From the NCBI GenBank assembly GCA_017430965.1, contig JAFRLX010000021.1, forward strand, positions 1-35,678: a stretch of 35,678 bases of DNA. Direction: 5' to 3'. The translations under genes and the position numbers were made by a program. Origin of the DNA: Clostridia bacterium (lineage in GTDB: Bacteria > Bacillota > Clostridia > Oscillospirales > Acutalibacteraceae). Shown here piece by piece: positions 17,324 through 25,985 of this stretch; within the stretch, counting starts at the first letter, position 1, and every line of letters begins with the position of its first letter. The notes beneath the pieces are model-generated. The model was not told the origin of the DNA, searched no databases, and saw nothing but the letters and a program-made list of their open reading frames with translations.

Positions 17324-17763
17324 TCCTGCGCACCTCCTAAATCCGTATAGACGAGCGCACGGTTCGGGCAATTCTTCACGCACGCCGGCTCTGTTTCGCC
17401 GCGGCACAAATCGCACTTAATCGCAAAGCGCCCTGTGGTGATGCACCCGTAGGGGCACACGGCAAGGCAGGTCATACAGCCGATACATTTATGTTCGTCT
17501 ACCGCAACAATGCCGGTTGCCGGGTCCTTTGTCATTGCACCCGTAATGCATGCCTGCACGCATTTCGGGTTTTCACAATGGCGGCAGTTGACTGCGGCAG
17601 AGCGCAGCTTGTCGCCATAAACCGTTACCCGCGAAACGGGTGCCGGTGTTTCATATTTATTTGCCTTGAGTACATCCTTTGAGGCGGAGTGTGCGGTTTT
17701 GCAATACACTTCGCACAGGCGGCAATTCAGGCATAATTCTTCTTTGGCATACACTCTTTTCAT
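17320..17763 (-). CDS. 4Fe-4S dicluster ferredoxin-type electron-transfer protein
   Basis: A 147-aa protein with at least four cysteine groups: CLNCRLCEVYC, CRHCENPKCVQAC, CIGCMTCLAVCPYGC and CDLCRGETEPACVKNCP. This arrangement resembles the iron-sulphur subunits of DMSO-reductase-type and CooF-like enzymes, holding up to four 4Fe-4S clusters. There is no Tat signal, so it is cytoplasmic. It overlaps the flavoprotein gene by four bases and lies in the glutamate synthase cluster, suggesting an electron shuttle between NAD(P)H oxidoreductase and the GltB FMN subunit. The start has GGGAGAA just upstream. A 155-bp gap separates it from the preceding gene. Confidence 0.85.
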   Translation of the reverse strand: MKRVYAKEELCLNCRLCEVYCKTAHSASKDVLKANKYETPAPVSRVTVYGDKLRSAAVNCRHCENPKCVQACITGAMTKDPATGIVAVDEHKCIGCMTCLAVCPYGCITTGRFAIKCDLCRGETEPACVKNCPNRALVYTDLGGAQE

Positions 17764-17918
17764 GTTTTTCTCCCATAGGCAGTGTAGATTTCAATGAAAT
17801 CGCTTAAATGCGCTGTTGAAGCGGGTTTTAGCGTTTTCTGATTGGATTGACAGGTAGCCAATCAACGAAAGAACAACTCATTTGTCCAAGATAACAAGAG
17901 AGGTTATTAAGGTTTTTC
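17764..17918 (-). other. 155-bp intergenic gap inside the glt cluster
   Basis: The only sizeable gap within the glt genes. On the minus strand it shows short inverted repeats, such as GATTGG against CCAATC and GATTTC-ATT-GAAATC, but no clear promoter or T-tailed terminator. It might be a processing site or a decayed segment. Confidence 0.4.
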
Positions 17919-19424
17919 TTATTCTCCGGCGTGTTTGATGCCGAGAATTGCCAACTCTCTGTCGCTAAGTCCGATGCCGCGCAGCATTAAGCGGTTGCCG
18001 CGCAGTGAATCCACCGAGTTAATTCCCATACCGCCCATGATTTCCTTGATTTCATGGTTCCAGGCGGTGATGAGGTTTTCAACTCTTTCGTGCATGATAT
18101 CGGGATTGAGCCGTTTTGTCAGCTCCGGTCGCTGCGTGGCGATGCCCCAATTACATTTGCCGGTATTGCAGGTTTGGCACATATGGCAACCCATGGCAAT
18201 GAGCGGAGCAGAAGCGCAATAGCAGGCATCTGCACCCAGCGCGATTGCCTTGACAATATCGGCAGAACAGCGAAAAGAGCCCGCTGCAATTAAGGAAATC
18301 TGTGAGCGAATGCCTTCTTCGCGCAAGCGGCTGTCCGCCGCGGCAAGCGCCAATTCAATCGGAATGCCGACATTGTCTCTGATTCTCGTGGGCGCGGCAC
18401 CCGTGCCGCCTCTAAAACCGTCAATGGCAATGATATCCGCACCGGCTCTCGCACAGCCGGAAACAATGGCGGCGACATTATGCACGGCGGCAATTTTGAC
18501 ACTGACCGGCTTTTGGTTTCCCGTTGCCTGTTTAATGGACCAAATAAGCTGCCGCAAATCCTCAATCGAATAAATGTCATGGTGCGGGGCAGGGGATATC
18601 GCATCGCTGCCTTCGGGAATCATACGCGCGTTGGAAACCTCTACATTGACCTTTTCTCCGGGAAGGTGGCCGCCGATACCGGGCTTTGCACCCTGACCGA
18701 TTTTGATTTCCACTATGCGCGCGCTGTTGAGGTAATCCTTATGCACGCCGAATCTGCCGGAAGCCACCTGCACAATCGCGCGGTCGGTGTAGGGCTCTAA
18801 ATCGGGGTGCAGACCGCCTTCACCGGTGTTGAAAAGTGTGCCGAGATTTTGAGCCGCCATCGCCAGCGATTTTTGTGCATTCAGGCTAATGGAGCCGAAG
18901 CTCATTGCCGAGAATAAAATCGGGGTTTCCACGACTACCTGCGGCGGCATCTTGGTGATGGCTTTACCCTTGCGCTCAACAGTCAGCTTTTCGGGTTTTC
19001 TGCCTAAAATAGTTCTGATTTCCATCGGCTCGCGCAGCGGGTCAATGGAGGGATTGGTCACCTGCGAAGCGTTGAGCAGGATTTTATCCCAATAAATCGG
19101 GTAGGGCTTGGGATTGCCCATGCCCGAAAGCAGGGTGCCGCCGCTGGCAGCCTGGCGGCAAATTTCCTGCTGGTATTGCGGTGTCCAATTTGCGTTTTCT
19201 CTATAGTCGCATACATGCTTTTCAATTCTTAAAGCACTTGTCGGGCACAAGTCTACACAGCGGTGGCATGCCACGCAGTTGGTGGAATCTGCCAAGACCG
19301 TTGTGCCGCCAGCCTCAAAGTAATGGCATTCATTGGAGCATTGGCGCACGCAGCAGCCGCACTCAATGCAGCGCTCTTTATCGCGCACAATATTAAATCT
19401 GCGAGGAATATAATTAACAGCCAT
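17919..19424 (-). CDS. glutamate synthase FMN/central domain protein with N-terminal ferredoxin domain
   Basis: A 501-aa protein. Residues 15-75 carry two cysteine clusters (CIECGCCVRQCSNEC and CVACHRCVDLCPTS) typical of a 2x4Fe-4S ferredoxin. The rest is the FMN-binding glutamate synthase core, with AMSFGSISLNAQ, NTGEGGLHPDL, KPGIGGHLPGEKV, IDGFRGGTGAAPT and a 3Fe-4S-type CHMCQTCNTGKCNWGIATQ. It makes glutamate from 2-oxoglutarate and ammonia delivered by an amidotransferase subunit. This is the short, archaeal-type GltB arrangement rather than the 1500-aa bacterial protein. Its start codon overlaps the stop of the amidotransferase gene (TAATG), implying coupled translation. Confidence 0.92.
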   Translation of the reverse strand: MAVNYIPRRFNIVRDKERCIECGCCVRQCSNECHYFEAGGTTVLADSTNCVACHRCVDLCPTSALRIEKHVCDYRENANWTPQYQQEICRQAASGGTLLSGMGNPKPYPIYWDKILLNASQVTNPSIDPLREPMEIRTILGRKPEKLTVERKGKAITKMPPQVVVETPILFSAMSFGSISLNAQKSLAMAAQNLGTLFNTGEGGLHPDLEPYTDRAIVQVASGRFGVHKDYLNSARIVEIKIGQGAKPGIGGHLPGEKVNVEVSNARMIPEGSDAISPAPHHDIYSIEDLRQLIWSIKQATGNQKPVSVKIAAVHNVAAIVSGCARAGADIIAIDGFRGGTGAAPTRIRDNVGIPIELALAAADSRLREEGIRSQISLIAAGSFRCSADIVKAIALGADACYCASAPLIAMGCHMCQTCNTGKCNWGIATQRPELTKRLNPDIMHERVENLITAWNHEIKEIMGGMGINSVDSLRGNRLMLRGIGLSDRELAILGIKHAGE

Positions 19425-20524
19425 TATGATTCCTCCTTTTGATGTATTTCAAGCGGAACAAAAACAGGGTCTGCACCGCTGACCGACCACACTTTGTCGG
19501 GGTTCGGGCATACAATGCGAATCGCACTTTCTTCACTTGCAAAGTAAGCTCTGTCGCCCTTGGTGGCTGCGGTTAAGGAACGCAGTTTCAACCTGTCGTT
19601 GATTGCCAACAAACCTTTGCCCGAGCCGAGAATAACCGAGAAGGGTCCGTTGACCAGTGCGCCGCTGTAAATGGAGCGCAGCGCGGTAAAGTATTCCCGC
19701 TTTTCCGGACTCATTCTGTCAATTTCATCCCATTCCGGTGCCGTCAGCACATCTGCCGCGACATTCGCGGGCAAGCCGTGGTGGCGCATTAAATGGTCAA
19801 ATAAATAGGTAATGACCTCGGTATCGGTCTGCATGGTGCACTTGTAGCCGAATTGCTCAATATAGCGGCGGTTGGCATCGTAGCTGGAGATTTCACCGTT
19901 ATGCACGATGGACCAATCGAGTACATTAAAGGGATGGGCACCGCCCCACCAACCGGGTGTGTTGGTCGGGAAGCGGCCGTGCGCTGTCCAAAGGTAGGCA
20001 TCGTATTTATCCAGCATATAAAACGCACCGACATCCTCAGGGTAGCCGACTGCTTTAAAGCAGCCCATATTTTTGCCCGAAGAAAAGATGTAGGCGCCTT
20101 CATAAGCATCGTTGACCCTTGTAACACACTGCACCACATATTCTCCTTCATCAAGCCTTGCATTTCTCATGCGCACCCTGTTGACTCTTGCAAAGTAGCG
20201 CCAAATATCCGGTCCGTTTTTGATTGCCGGGATTTTTTTGGTGGGAATGCGTTCCGCTTCATCCACATTAAAGTGTTTAAACAGGAACTCTTCACACTTT
20301 TTCTGTGCTTCGGCATTATCGTAAAAGATGTGGAATGCATAGGCATCCTTGTGCTCGGGATAAATGCCGTAGGCGGCAAAGCCGCCGCCCAAGCCGTTGG
20401 AACGGTCGTGCATCAAAGCGATGGATTTGATGATTTCGGAGCCGTTAATCAAACCGCCCTTTCTGTCAATAATCGCCGCGATGGCACAGCCCGCCGGGAT
20501 TCTTACCTGTCCTTCTTTTAACAT
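19424..20524 (-). CDS. class II glutamine amidotransferase subunit of split glutamate synthase
   Basis: A 366-aa GATase type 2 (Ntn-hydrolase) protein. The presumed nucleophile is Cys13 in PAGCAIAAIIDRKGG, preceded by 12 residues that would have to be removed for an N-terminal Cys. Further family marks are RFPTNTPGWWGGAHPF, VHNGEISSYDANRRYIE and TDTEVITYLFDH. It hydrolyses glutamine and supplies ammonia to the FMN subunit encoded directly downstream. An internal region (about 60-130) is an insertion relative to short GATases. It follows the amt-PII gene by 27 bp. Odd point: the catalytic Cys is not at position 2, so processing or a downstream start should be considered; no Met directly precedes it. 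Confidence 0.85.
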   Translation of the reverse strand: MLKEGQVRIPAGCAIAAIIDRKGGLINGSEIIKSIALMHDRSNGLGGGFAAYGIYPEHKDAYAFHIFYDNAEAQKKCEEFLFKHFNVDEAERIPTKKIPAIKNGPDIWRYFARVNRVRMRNARLDEGEYVVQCVTRVNDAYEGAYIFSSGKNMGCFKAVGYPEDVGAFYMLDKYDAYLWTAHGRFPTNTPGWWGGAHPFNVLDWSIVHNGEISSYDANRRYIEQFGYKCTMQTDTEVITYLFDHLMRHHGLPANVAADVLTAPEWDEIDRMSPEKREYFTALRSIYSGALVNGPFSVILGSGKGLLAINDRLKLRSLTAATKGDRAYFASEESAIRIVCPNPDKVWSVSGADPVFVPLEIHQKEES

Positions 20525-20551
20525 TATCTGCTCTCTTTCTTTTGTTGCTGT

Positions 20552-22309
20552 TTATATATCGTCTTCACCTTGTAAAGCGTCGTATCCGTGTTCACCGGTA
20601 CGCACCTTTACAACATCGTCTACTTCATAAATAAAGATTTTGCCATCGCCGATATTGCCGGTATACAGCACTCTTCTTGCTGCATCCACAACCTCCGAAA
20701 CCGGCACGGCGGAAACCACCATTTCCAGCTTCATTTTCGGGTTGAGATTCATTTCTTCAATTTCCACACCGCGGTATTTCTTGATGTTGTGTCCCTTTTG
20801 TATGCCGCAACCCATTACATTGGTCACGGTCATACCGGTCACGCCGATTTCGTTCATGGCTTCCTTGACCGCTTCAAATCTTGCCGGGCTGAAGACCATG
20901 ACGATTTTTGTCAGCTGCGGTTTATGCTTGGTGATGTAGGATTCTACCGGAACCGCACGCTCAACCGGTGCAGGCGCCGCTGTCGCAGGACTGACTGTCT
21001 TGGCTTCCGGAAGAATGGCTTGCATAGAAGCCGAAGTGGCAACCGCCATCGCCGGCATAAAGTCCGCATAGGCGGAGGGCAGGTTGTGCTCTGTAGCATC
21101 GAGACCCTTGATTTCTTCTTCTTCGCTCACACGCAAGCCGTGGAATTTGCGAATCGCCGCAAACACGATTACCATTGTGCAGGCAGTCCAGGCGGCAACG
21201 GCGAGAAAGCCGAGTGCCTGTATGCCGAGTTGAGCGAAGCCGCCGCCGTAGAATAAGCCTTTGCCGACACCATCGGCACCGGTAGAGAATAAGCCGACTG
21301 CGAAGGTGCCCCAAATGCCGTTTGCCAAGTGCACCGCACAGGCACCGACAGGGTCATCAATATGCAGCTTTTTATCAATAAACTCTACTGCTACCACAAC
21401 CAAAATGCCGGAAACAGTGCCGATGATAATCGAACCGAGCGCATCCGTGCAGTCGCAGGAGGCGGTAATCGCCACCAAACCTGCGAGGGAAGCGTTGAGA
21501 CTCATGGAAACATCGGGCTTGCCGTCCTTCACCCAAGTGAAAATCATGGTGACAACCGTGGCAATGGAGGGCGCCAGCGTCGTGGTTAAGAAAATGGAGG
21601 CAAGTGAATCGATACTTGTCGCCGCGGCGCCGTTGAAGCCGTACCAGCCGAACCAAAGGATAAACACGCCGAGCGCGCCTACGGTCAGGTTATGGCCGGG
21701 AATGGCTCTGGCAATCTTTTTGCCTGTTTTTTTATCTGTTTTGTATTTGCCGATACGCGGACCGAGCATCGCCGCACCGATAAATGCCGCAATTCCGCCG
21801 ACCATGTGGATGGCGGTGGAGCCCGCAAAATCGTGGAAGCCGAGCTTGACAAGCCAACCCTCGCTGTTCCAAATCCAGCCGGCTTCAATCGGATAAACCA
21901 CCGCGGAAATCACGGCAGAATAGATGCAGTAGGAAGAAAACTTGGTTCTCTCCGCCATAGCGCCCGAAACAATCGTGGCAGCTGTTGCACAAAAGACAAG
22001 ATTGAAAACGAAGTTTGACCAATCAAAGTGTGCATAATCGGTGAACACACCGAGTGTGGGCAATCCCACCAAACCGCCGAGGGCTTCTTCTCCCATCATC
22101 AGCCCAAAGCCGAGCAGTATAAACATCACTGCACCGATACAAAAATCCATTAAGTTTTTCATAATGATGTTGCCGGCATTTTTGGCTCTGGTGAAACCGC
22201 TTTCCACCATTGCAAAGCCGCACTGCATGAAAAAAACCAATGCGGCTCCGATTAAAAACCAGACGCCGAAAACATTTTCGCTGATAAGCGAAACGATTGT
22301 ATTATTCAT
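20552..22309 (-). CDS. amt: ammonium transporter fused to a P-II regulatory domain
   Basis: A 585-aa protein. Residues 1-400 are an Amt/Rh channel with eleven or so membrane helices and family marks GFAMVESGFTRAKNAGN, FAGSTAIHMVGG and HLANGIWGTFAVG (twin pore histidines). A linker rich in Ala and Pro (about 405-462) leads to a complete P-II domain (463-585), with T-loop KGHNIKKYRGVEIE and the C-terminal signature TGNIGDGKIFIYEV. The second T-loop Tyr, the uridylylation site of enterobacterial GlnB, is replaced by Ile, so uridylylation is unlikely. The fusion ties the GlnK-type gate to its transporter. ATG 22309 has GGGGGG upstream; a longer start at 22357 would include the leader hairpin and is rejected. 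Confidence 0.93.
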   Translation of the reverse strand: MNNTIVSLISENVFGVWFLIGAALVFFMQCGFAMVESGFTRAKNAGNIIMKNLMDFCIGAVMFILLGFGLMMGEEALGGLVGLPTLGVFTDYAHFDWSNFVFNLVFCATAATIVSGAMAERTKFSSYCIYSAVISAVVYPIEAGWIWNSEGWLVKLGFHDFAGSTAIHMVGGIAAFIGAAMLGPRIGKYKTDKKTGKKIARAIPGHNLTVGALGVFILWFGWYGFNGAAATSIDSLASIFLTTTLAPSIATVVTMIFTWVKDGKPDVSMSLNASLAGLVAITASCDCTDALGSIIIGTVSGILVVVAVEFIDKKLHIDDPVGACAVHLANGIWGTFAVGLFSTGADGVGKGLFYGGGFAQLGIQALGFLAVAAWTACTMVIVFAAIRKFHGLRVSEEEEIKGLDATEHNLPSAYADFMPAMAVATSASMQAILPEAKTVSPATAAPAPVERAVPVESYITKHKPQLTKIVMVFSPARFEAVKEAMNEIGVTGMTVTNVMGCGIQKGHNIKKYRGVEIEEMNLNPKMKLEMVVSAVPVSEVVDAARRVLYTGNIGDGKIFIYEVDDVVKVRTGEHGYDALQGEDDI

Positions 22310-22325
22310 TGTATCCCCCCAAAAT

Positions 22326-22401
22326 GCCCGCATGCTGCGGGCGTACCGTGCTCCCAAGGTGCGAGCGTGATAGATTCACGCCCGCACAAGAAAGAGAGCA
22401 C
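22326..22401 (-). promoter_or_regulatory. structured leader with competing hairpins upstream of amt-PII
   Basis: Read on the minus strand, an outer helix of 8 pairs (22394-22401 with 22348-22355) encloses an 11-pair hairpin (22376-22386 with 22360-22370; one G-U). A hairpin GCCCGC-AGCAT-GCGGGC (22326-22342) follows, with ATTTT after it. The 5' arm of the inner hairpin is also perfectly complementary over 9 nt (TGCGGGCGT) to the 5' side of the last hairpin (22336-22344). So an attenuator-like choice between two folds exists just before the amt ribosome site. No known riboswitch class was recognised and no promoter was found in the gap. Confidence 0.5.
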
Positions 22402-22422
22402 AAAACACATAAACTGTGTTTT
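22387..22422 (-). terminator. possible terminator after asnA
   Basis: On the minus strand, AAAACACA and TGTGTTTT (22415-22422 and 22402-22409) form an 8-bp AT-rich stem with a GTTTA loop, followed by a pyrimidine-rich tail. The stem is weak, so read-through into amt is likely. Confidence 0.45.
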
Positions 22423-22430
22423 GACCTGTT

Positions 22431-23429
22431 TTACAGCAATTCAATCCCGTTTACTTTGCACTGCTGCCGCATATCCTCCGGCCAAACAGCACACTGCACC
22501 TCACCGATGTGCGCTTTTTCGAGCAGCAGCATGCAAAGCCTTGACTGCCCGATACCGCCGCCGATGGTCAGCGGCAGGGTGTCGCTTAATATCATTTTGT
22601 GGAAGGGGAATTGCTCACGCTCCAAGCAACCTTCGATTTCCAGCTGCTTATGCAGGCTTTCGGCATCCACGCGAATGCCCATAGAGGAAATTTCAAAGGC
22701 GCAGCCAAGCACTTCGTTCCAAGTAAAGATGTCACCGTTTAACTCCCAATCATCATAATCCGGTGCTCTGCCATCATGCTTTTTGCCGCTTTTTAGTTTA
22801 CCGCCGATTTGCTGAATAAAGACTGTTCCGTGTTCTTTGACCACGGCGTTTTCTCTTTCCCGCGGCGAAAGGTCGGGGTAAAGGTCTTCCATTTCCTGTG
22901 TGGTTATGAAGTACACTTTATCGCTCATTTCGAAGCCGAGCATCGGGTATTTTTCTTTGACAACATCGTTGGTTTCCACAATAGCTTTGACAATCTTTTG
23001 CACAATCTCTTTGAGGAACTCCACATTGCGCTCTTCTCGGGTAATAACTCTGCACCAATCCCATTGGTCGACAAAGAGCGAATGCAGGTTGTCGGTGTCA
23101 TCATCGCGGCGAATGGCATTCATATCGGTATAGATGCCTTCGTCATGCTCATAACCGTATTGATACAGCGCCATTCTTTTCCACTTGGCGAGCGACTGAA
23201 CCACTTCAGCTTCGCCGGGAATGTTTTTCATCGTGAAGTGCACCTTGCGCTCCACGCCGTTCAAATCATCGTTGATGCCGCTTGCTTTTGTCACCATAAT
23301 GGGTGCGGTCACTCTGTCAAGGTGTAAGGCTTTAGCAAGTTTTAATTGAAATGTATCTTTGACTGTTTTAATCGCATACTGCGTTTCTCTTTGCGATAAT
23401 TTGCTTTTATATCCTTGCGGGTAAATCAT
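22431..23429 (-). CDS. asnA: aspartate--ammonia ligase (asparagine synthetase A)
   Basis: A 332-aa protein, full length for AsnA (330 aa in E. coli). It aligns with the class II tRNA-synthetase-like fold of the family: YAIKTVKDTFQLKLAKAL, RVTAPIMV, KRMALYQYGY, GIYTDMNAIRRDDD, SLFVDQWDWCRVI and IGGGIGQSRLCMLLL. It makes asparagine from aspartate, ammonia and ATP, so it uses free ammonium rather than glutamine, which suits its place beside glnA and the ammonium transporter. It starts 12 bp after glnA with GGAGGG upstream of ATG 23429. It is probably the fourth gene of the dapF transcript. Confidence 0.96.
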   Translation of the reverse strand: MIYPQGYKSKLSQRETQYAIKTVKDTFQLKLAKALHLDRVTAPIMVTKASGINDDLNGVERKVHFTMKNIPGEAEVVQSLAKWKRMALYQYGYEHDEGIYTDMNAIRRDDDTDNLHSLFVDQWDWCRVITREERNVEFLKEIVQKIVKAIVETNDVVKEKYPMLGFEMSDKVYFITTQEMEDLYPDLSPRERENAVVKEHGTVFIQQIGGKLKSGKKHDGRAPDYDDWELNGDIFTWNEVLGCAFEISSMGIRVDAESLHKQLEIEGCLEREQFPFHKMILSDTLPLTIGGGIGQSRLCMLLLEKAHIGEVQCAVWPEDMRQQCKVNGIELL

Positions 23430-23441
23430 GGTAGTCCCTCC

Positions 23442-24785
23442 TTAGTGATTGATCATATAGCGGTTTACTTCCCAGCCGCTGATTTGCATTTTGTATTCAT
23501 CCCACTCGCGCTTTTTGCCTTCAATGTAGTTGTCAAAAACGTGTGCGCCGAGTGTTTGTTTAATAAACGGGTCTTTCTCTGCTTCCTTGATAGCTTCTTC
23601 TAAGGAACCCGGCAGGCAGTCAATGCCTTTTTCCGCCAACTGCTCGTTGGTGAGCGCAAATACATTTTCGTCATACGCTGCTTTCGGCACAAGCCCTCTC
23701 TTAATGCCGTCCAGGCCTGCCGCCAGGCAAAGTGCCATTTCGAGGTAGGGGTTGCAGGTCGGGTCGGGGCAGCGCAGCTCAACTCTCGTACCCTTGCCGC
23801 GGCTCGCCGGAATGCGGACAAGGCAGGAACGGTTCGAGGTGGACCACACCAGGTAGGTCGGTGCTTCGTAGCCGGGAACCAGGCGCTTATAGGAGTTGAC
23901 GGTCGGGTTTGAGAAAACGGCAATGGCTTTGATGTGCTCCATAATGCCGGCAATAAAGGAATAGGCCTCTTTGGAAAGTCCCAACGGACCCTCAGGGTCA
24001 TCAAACACATTCTTGCCGCTCTCCAATTGATACAGGCTCATATTGGTGTGCATCCCGCTGCCGTTAATGCCATAAATGGGCTTGGGCATAAAGGTCGCGT
24101 GCAGGTGGTGCTTGGTTGCGTAGGTTTTTACCACGTGCTTAAAGGTCATCACTCTGTCGGCAGTCATTAAGCCTTCACCGAATTGGAAATCGATTTCGTG
24201 CTGTCCCTCTGCCACTTCGTGGTGCGAAGCTTCAATGACATAGCCCATTTTTTCGAGCGCCAGGCAAATGTCGCGCCTGCAGTTTTCGCCGTGGTCAATG
24301 GGGTTCAAATCAAAGTAGCCCGCTTCATCGCCGGTTTGGAGGGTGGGCTTGCCTTCTTCATCGAGTTTGAAAAGGAAAAACTCACATTCCGGACCCACAT
24401 TGAAACCGTAGCCCATTTCCGCTGCCTGTGCAATCACTTTTTTGAACACATTGCGCGGGTCGCCCTCAAAGGGGGTGACATTGTCGTTTTTGTATACCGA
24501 GCAGATGAGTCTGCCGGTTTGTATTTCATCTTTCTTTCTCCAAGGCACAATGCTCCAGGTATCAAAATCCGGATGCAAATACATATCGCTTTCATCGATT
24601 CTGACAAAGCCGTCAATCGAGGAGCCGTCAAACATACATTCGTTATCGAGTGCTTTTTCAAGCTGTGAAACGGTAATGGCAACATTTTTCATTTTGCCGA
24701 ATAAATCCGTGAATTGCAGTCTGACAAACTCCACGCCGTTTTCCTTGGCTTGTTTTAAAATAGCTTCCTTCGTGAACTTTTTCAT
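23442..24785 (-). CDS. glnA: glutamine synthetase, type I
   Basis: A 447-aa GS I protein. Family blocks include MFDGSSIDGFVRI, VGPECEFFLF, SHHEVAEGQHEIDF, GSGMHTNMSLY, NPTVNSYKRLVPGYEAPTYL and NRSCLVRIPA. The Arg in GFVRI, and the lack of the adenylylation Tyr loop found in proteobacterial enzymes, place it in the GSI-alpha type of Gram-positives, which is controlled by feedback inhibition and regulators rather than adenylylation. It converts glutamate and ammonia to glutamine in the cytosol. It lies 18 bp after dapL and has GGAGG directly before ATG 24785, with no promoter of its own, so its expression depends on the dapF leader. Confidence 0.97.
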   Translation of the reverse strand: MKKFTKEAILKQAKENGVEFVRLQFTDLFGKMKNVAITVSQLEKALDNECMFDGSSIDGFVRIDESDMYLHPDFDTWSIVPWRKKDEIQTGRLICSVYKNDNVTPFEGDPRNVFKKVIAQAAEMGYGFNVGPECEFFLFKLDEEGKPTLQTGDEAGYFDLNPIDHGENCRRDICLALEKMGYVIEASHHEVAEGQHEIDFQFGEGLMTADRVMTFKHVVKTYATKHHLHATFMPKPIYGINGSGMHTNMSLYQLESGKNVFDDPEGPLGLSKEAYSFIAGIMEHIKAIAVFSNPTVNSYKRLVPGYEAPTYLVWSTSNRSCLVRIPASRGKGTRVELRCPDPTCNPYLEMALCLAAGLDGIKRGLVPKAAYDENVFALTNEQLAEKGIDCLPGSLEEAIKEAEKDPFIKQTLGAHVFDNYIEGKKREWDEYKMQISGWEVNRYMINH

Positions 24786-24803
24786 TATGAACCTCCCTAT
24801 ATT

Positions 24804-25985
24804 TCATTTTAATAATTGATAAATGCGTGTTGCGGCGACTTTCGTGTCCTCAGTATCGCCGAAAGAGGAGAAGCGGAAAAATCCTTCACCGCATTTGCCG
24901 AAGCCTTCTCCGGGTGTGCCGACCACCTGTATTTCTTGGAGCAGGTAGTCAAAAAACTCCCAGCTTGACATGCCGTTAGGGCATTTTATCCAGATATACG
25001 GGGCGTTTTTGCCGCCGCAGTACCAAATGCCTAATTTGTCAAACACCGCGGTTAATACTTTGGCATTTTGTTTGTAAACCTGAATGTTTTGGCGGATTTG
25101 CTGCTGCCCGCGTTCGGTGAACACGGCGGCAGCGCCTTTTTGAAGGATGTAGGAAACACCGTTGGTTTTGGTGGTTCGGTTTCTGACCCACATTTCGCCC
25201 AAATTCATACCGCTGCGGGTAAGCTCTTTTGGAATGACAGTATAGCCGAGCCTTGTGCCGGTGAAGCCTGCGGTTTTGGAAAGAGAGCAAATCTCAATGG
25301 CGCAGGTTTTTGCTCCTTCAATTTCGAAAATGGAGTGCGGCAGCGCCTCATCCTCAATAAAGGCTTCATAGGCAGCATCAAAAAGAATGATGGCACCGCG
25401 GGCATTGGCAAATTCCACCCACTTTTTCAACTGCTCTTTATTGAACACTGCACCGGTCGGGTTATTGGGAGAGCAGATGTAAATTAAATCGGCATCCGCC
25501 TCCTCCGGCTCCGGCAAAAAGGCATTGTGCGCGCCGGAAGCAAGGTGAAGAATTTTTCTGCCCGCAATAACATTGGCATCCACATACGCAGGGTAGGCAG
25601 GCTCAATTACCAGTGCCGCATTGCTTGCATCAAACAAATCCAAAATATCGCCGAGCTCATCACTCGCCCCGCTGGAAATGTACACCTCCTCGGGGGCAAG
25701 CTCCACCCCGCGCTGTCGGTAATGCGCGGCAATGGCTTCTCTGAGAAAGCCTGCGCCGCACTCCGGCATGTAACCGTGGAAGGTGCTTTGCTTTGCCTGG
25801 TCCTCCACCGCTTCGTGCAAGGCGTTGATGACACAGTCACTCAGGGGAAGGGAAACATCGCCGATACCTAAGCGGTAAATCTTTTTTTCGGGATTTTTGC
25901 TTTGGTAATCGCTGATTTTTAAAGCAATATTGTGAAACAAATAGGATTGTTTTAATTGTGCATAGTTTTGATTGGGTTTTAGCAT
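24804..25985 (-). CDS. dapL: LL-diaminopimelate aminotransferase
   Basis: A 393-aa fold-type I PLP aminotransferase. It has the DapL-like opening YRLGIGDVSLPL, substrate-loop FHGYMPECGAGFLREAI, the CSPNNPTGAVF motif and the PLP-lysine region SLSKTAGFTGTRLGY. DapL converts tetrahydrodipicolinate directly to LL-diaminopimelate using glutamate as amino donor, a one-step route found in many Clostridia. It partners with DapF, encoded immediately upstream with a 7-bp overlap (the ATG lies inside the last codons of dapF), implying tight co-translation. The glutamate use links it to the nitrogen genes that follow in the same transcript. Confidence 0.94.
   Translation of the reverse strand: MLKPNQNYAQLKQSYLFHNIALKISDYQSKNPEKKIYRLGIGDVSLPLSDCVINALHEAVEDQAKQSTFHGYMPECGAGFLREAIAAHYRQRGVELAPEEVYISSGASDELGDILDLFDASNAALVIEPAYPAYVDANVIAGRKILHLASGAHNAFLPEPEEADADLIYICSPNNPTGAVFNKEQLKKWVEFANARGAIILFDAAYEAFIEDEALPHSIFEIEGAKTCAIEICSLSKTAGFTGTRLGYTVIPKELTRSGMNLGEMWVRNRTTKTNGVSYILQKGAAAVFTERGQQQIRQNIQVYKQNAKVLTAVFDKLGIWYCGGKNAPYIWIKCPNGMSSWEFFDYLLQEIQVVGTPGEGFGKCGEGFFRFSSFGDTEDTKVAATRIYQLLK

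Noticed and set aside
20588..21896. Two long plus-strand frames (222 and 211 codons)
   Set aside because: They are antisense to the amt-PII gene, with His/Arg-rich or Pro/Thr-rich shadow composition and no ribosome sites.
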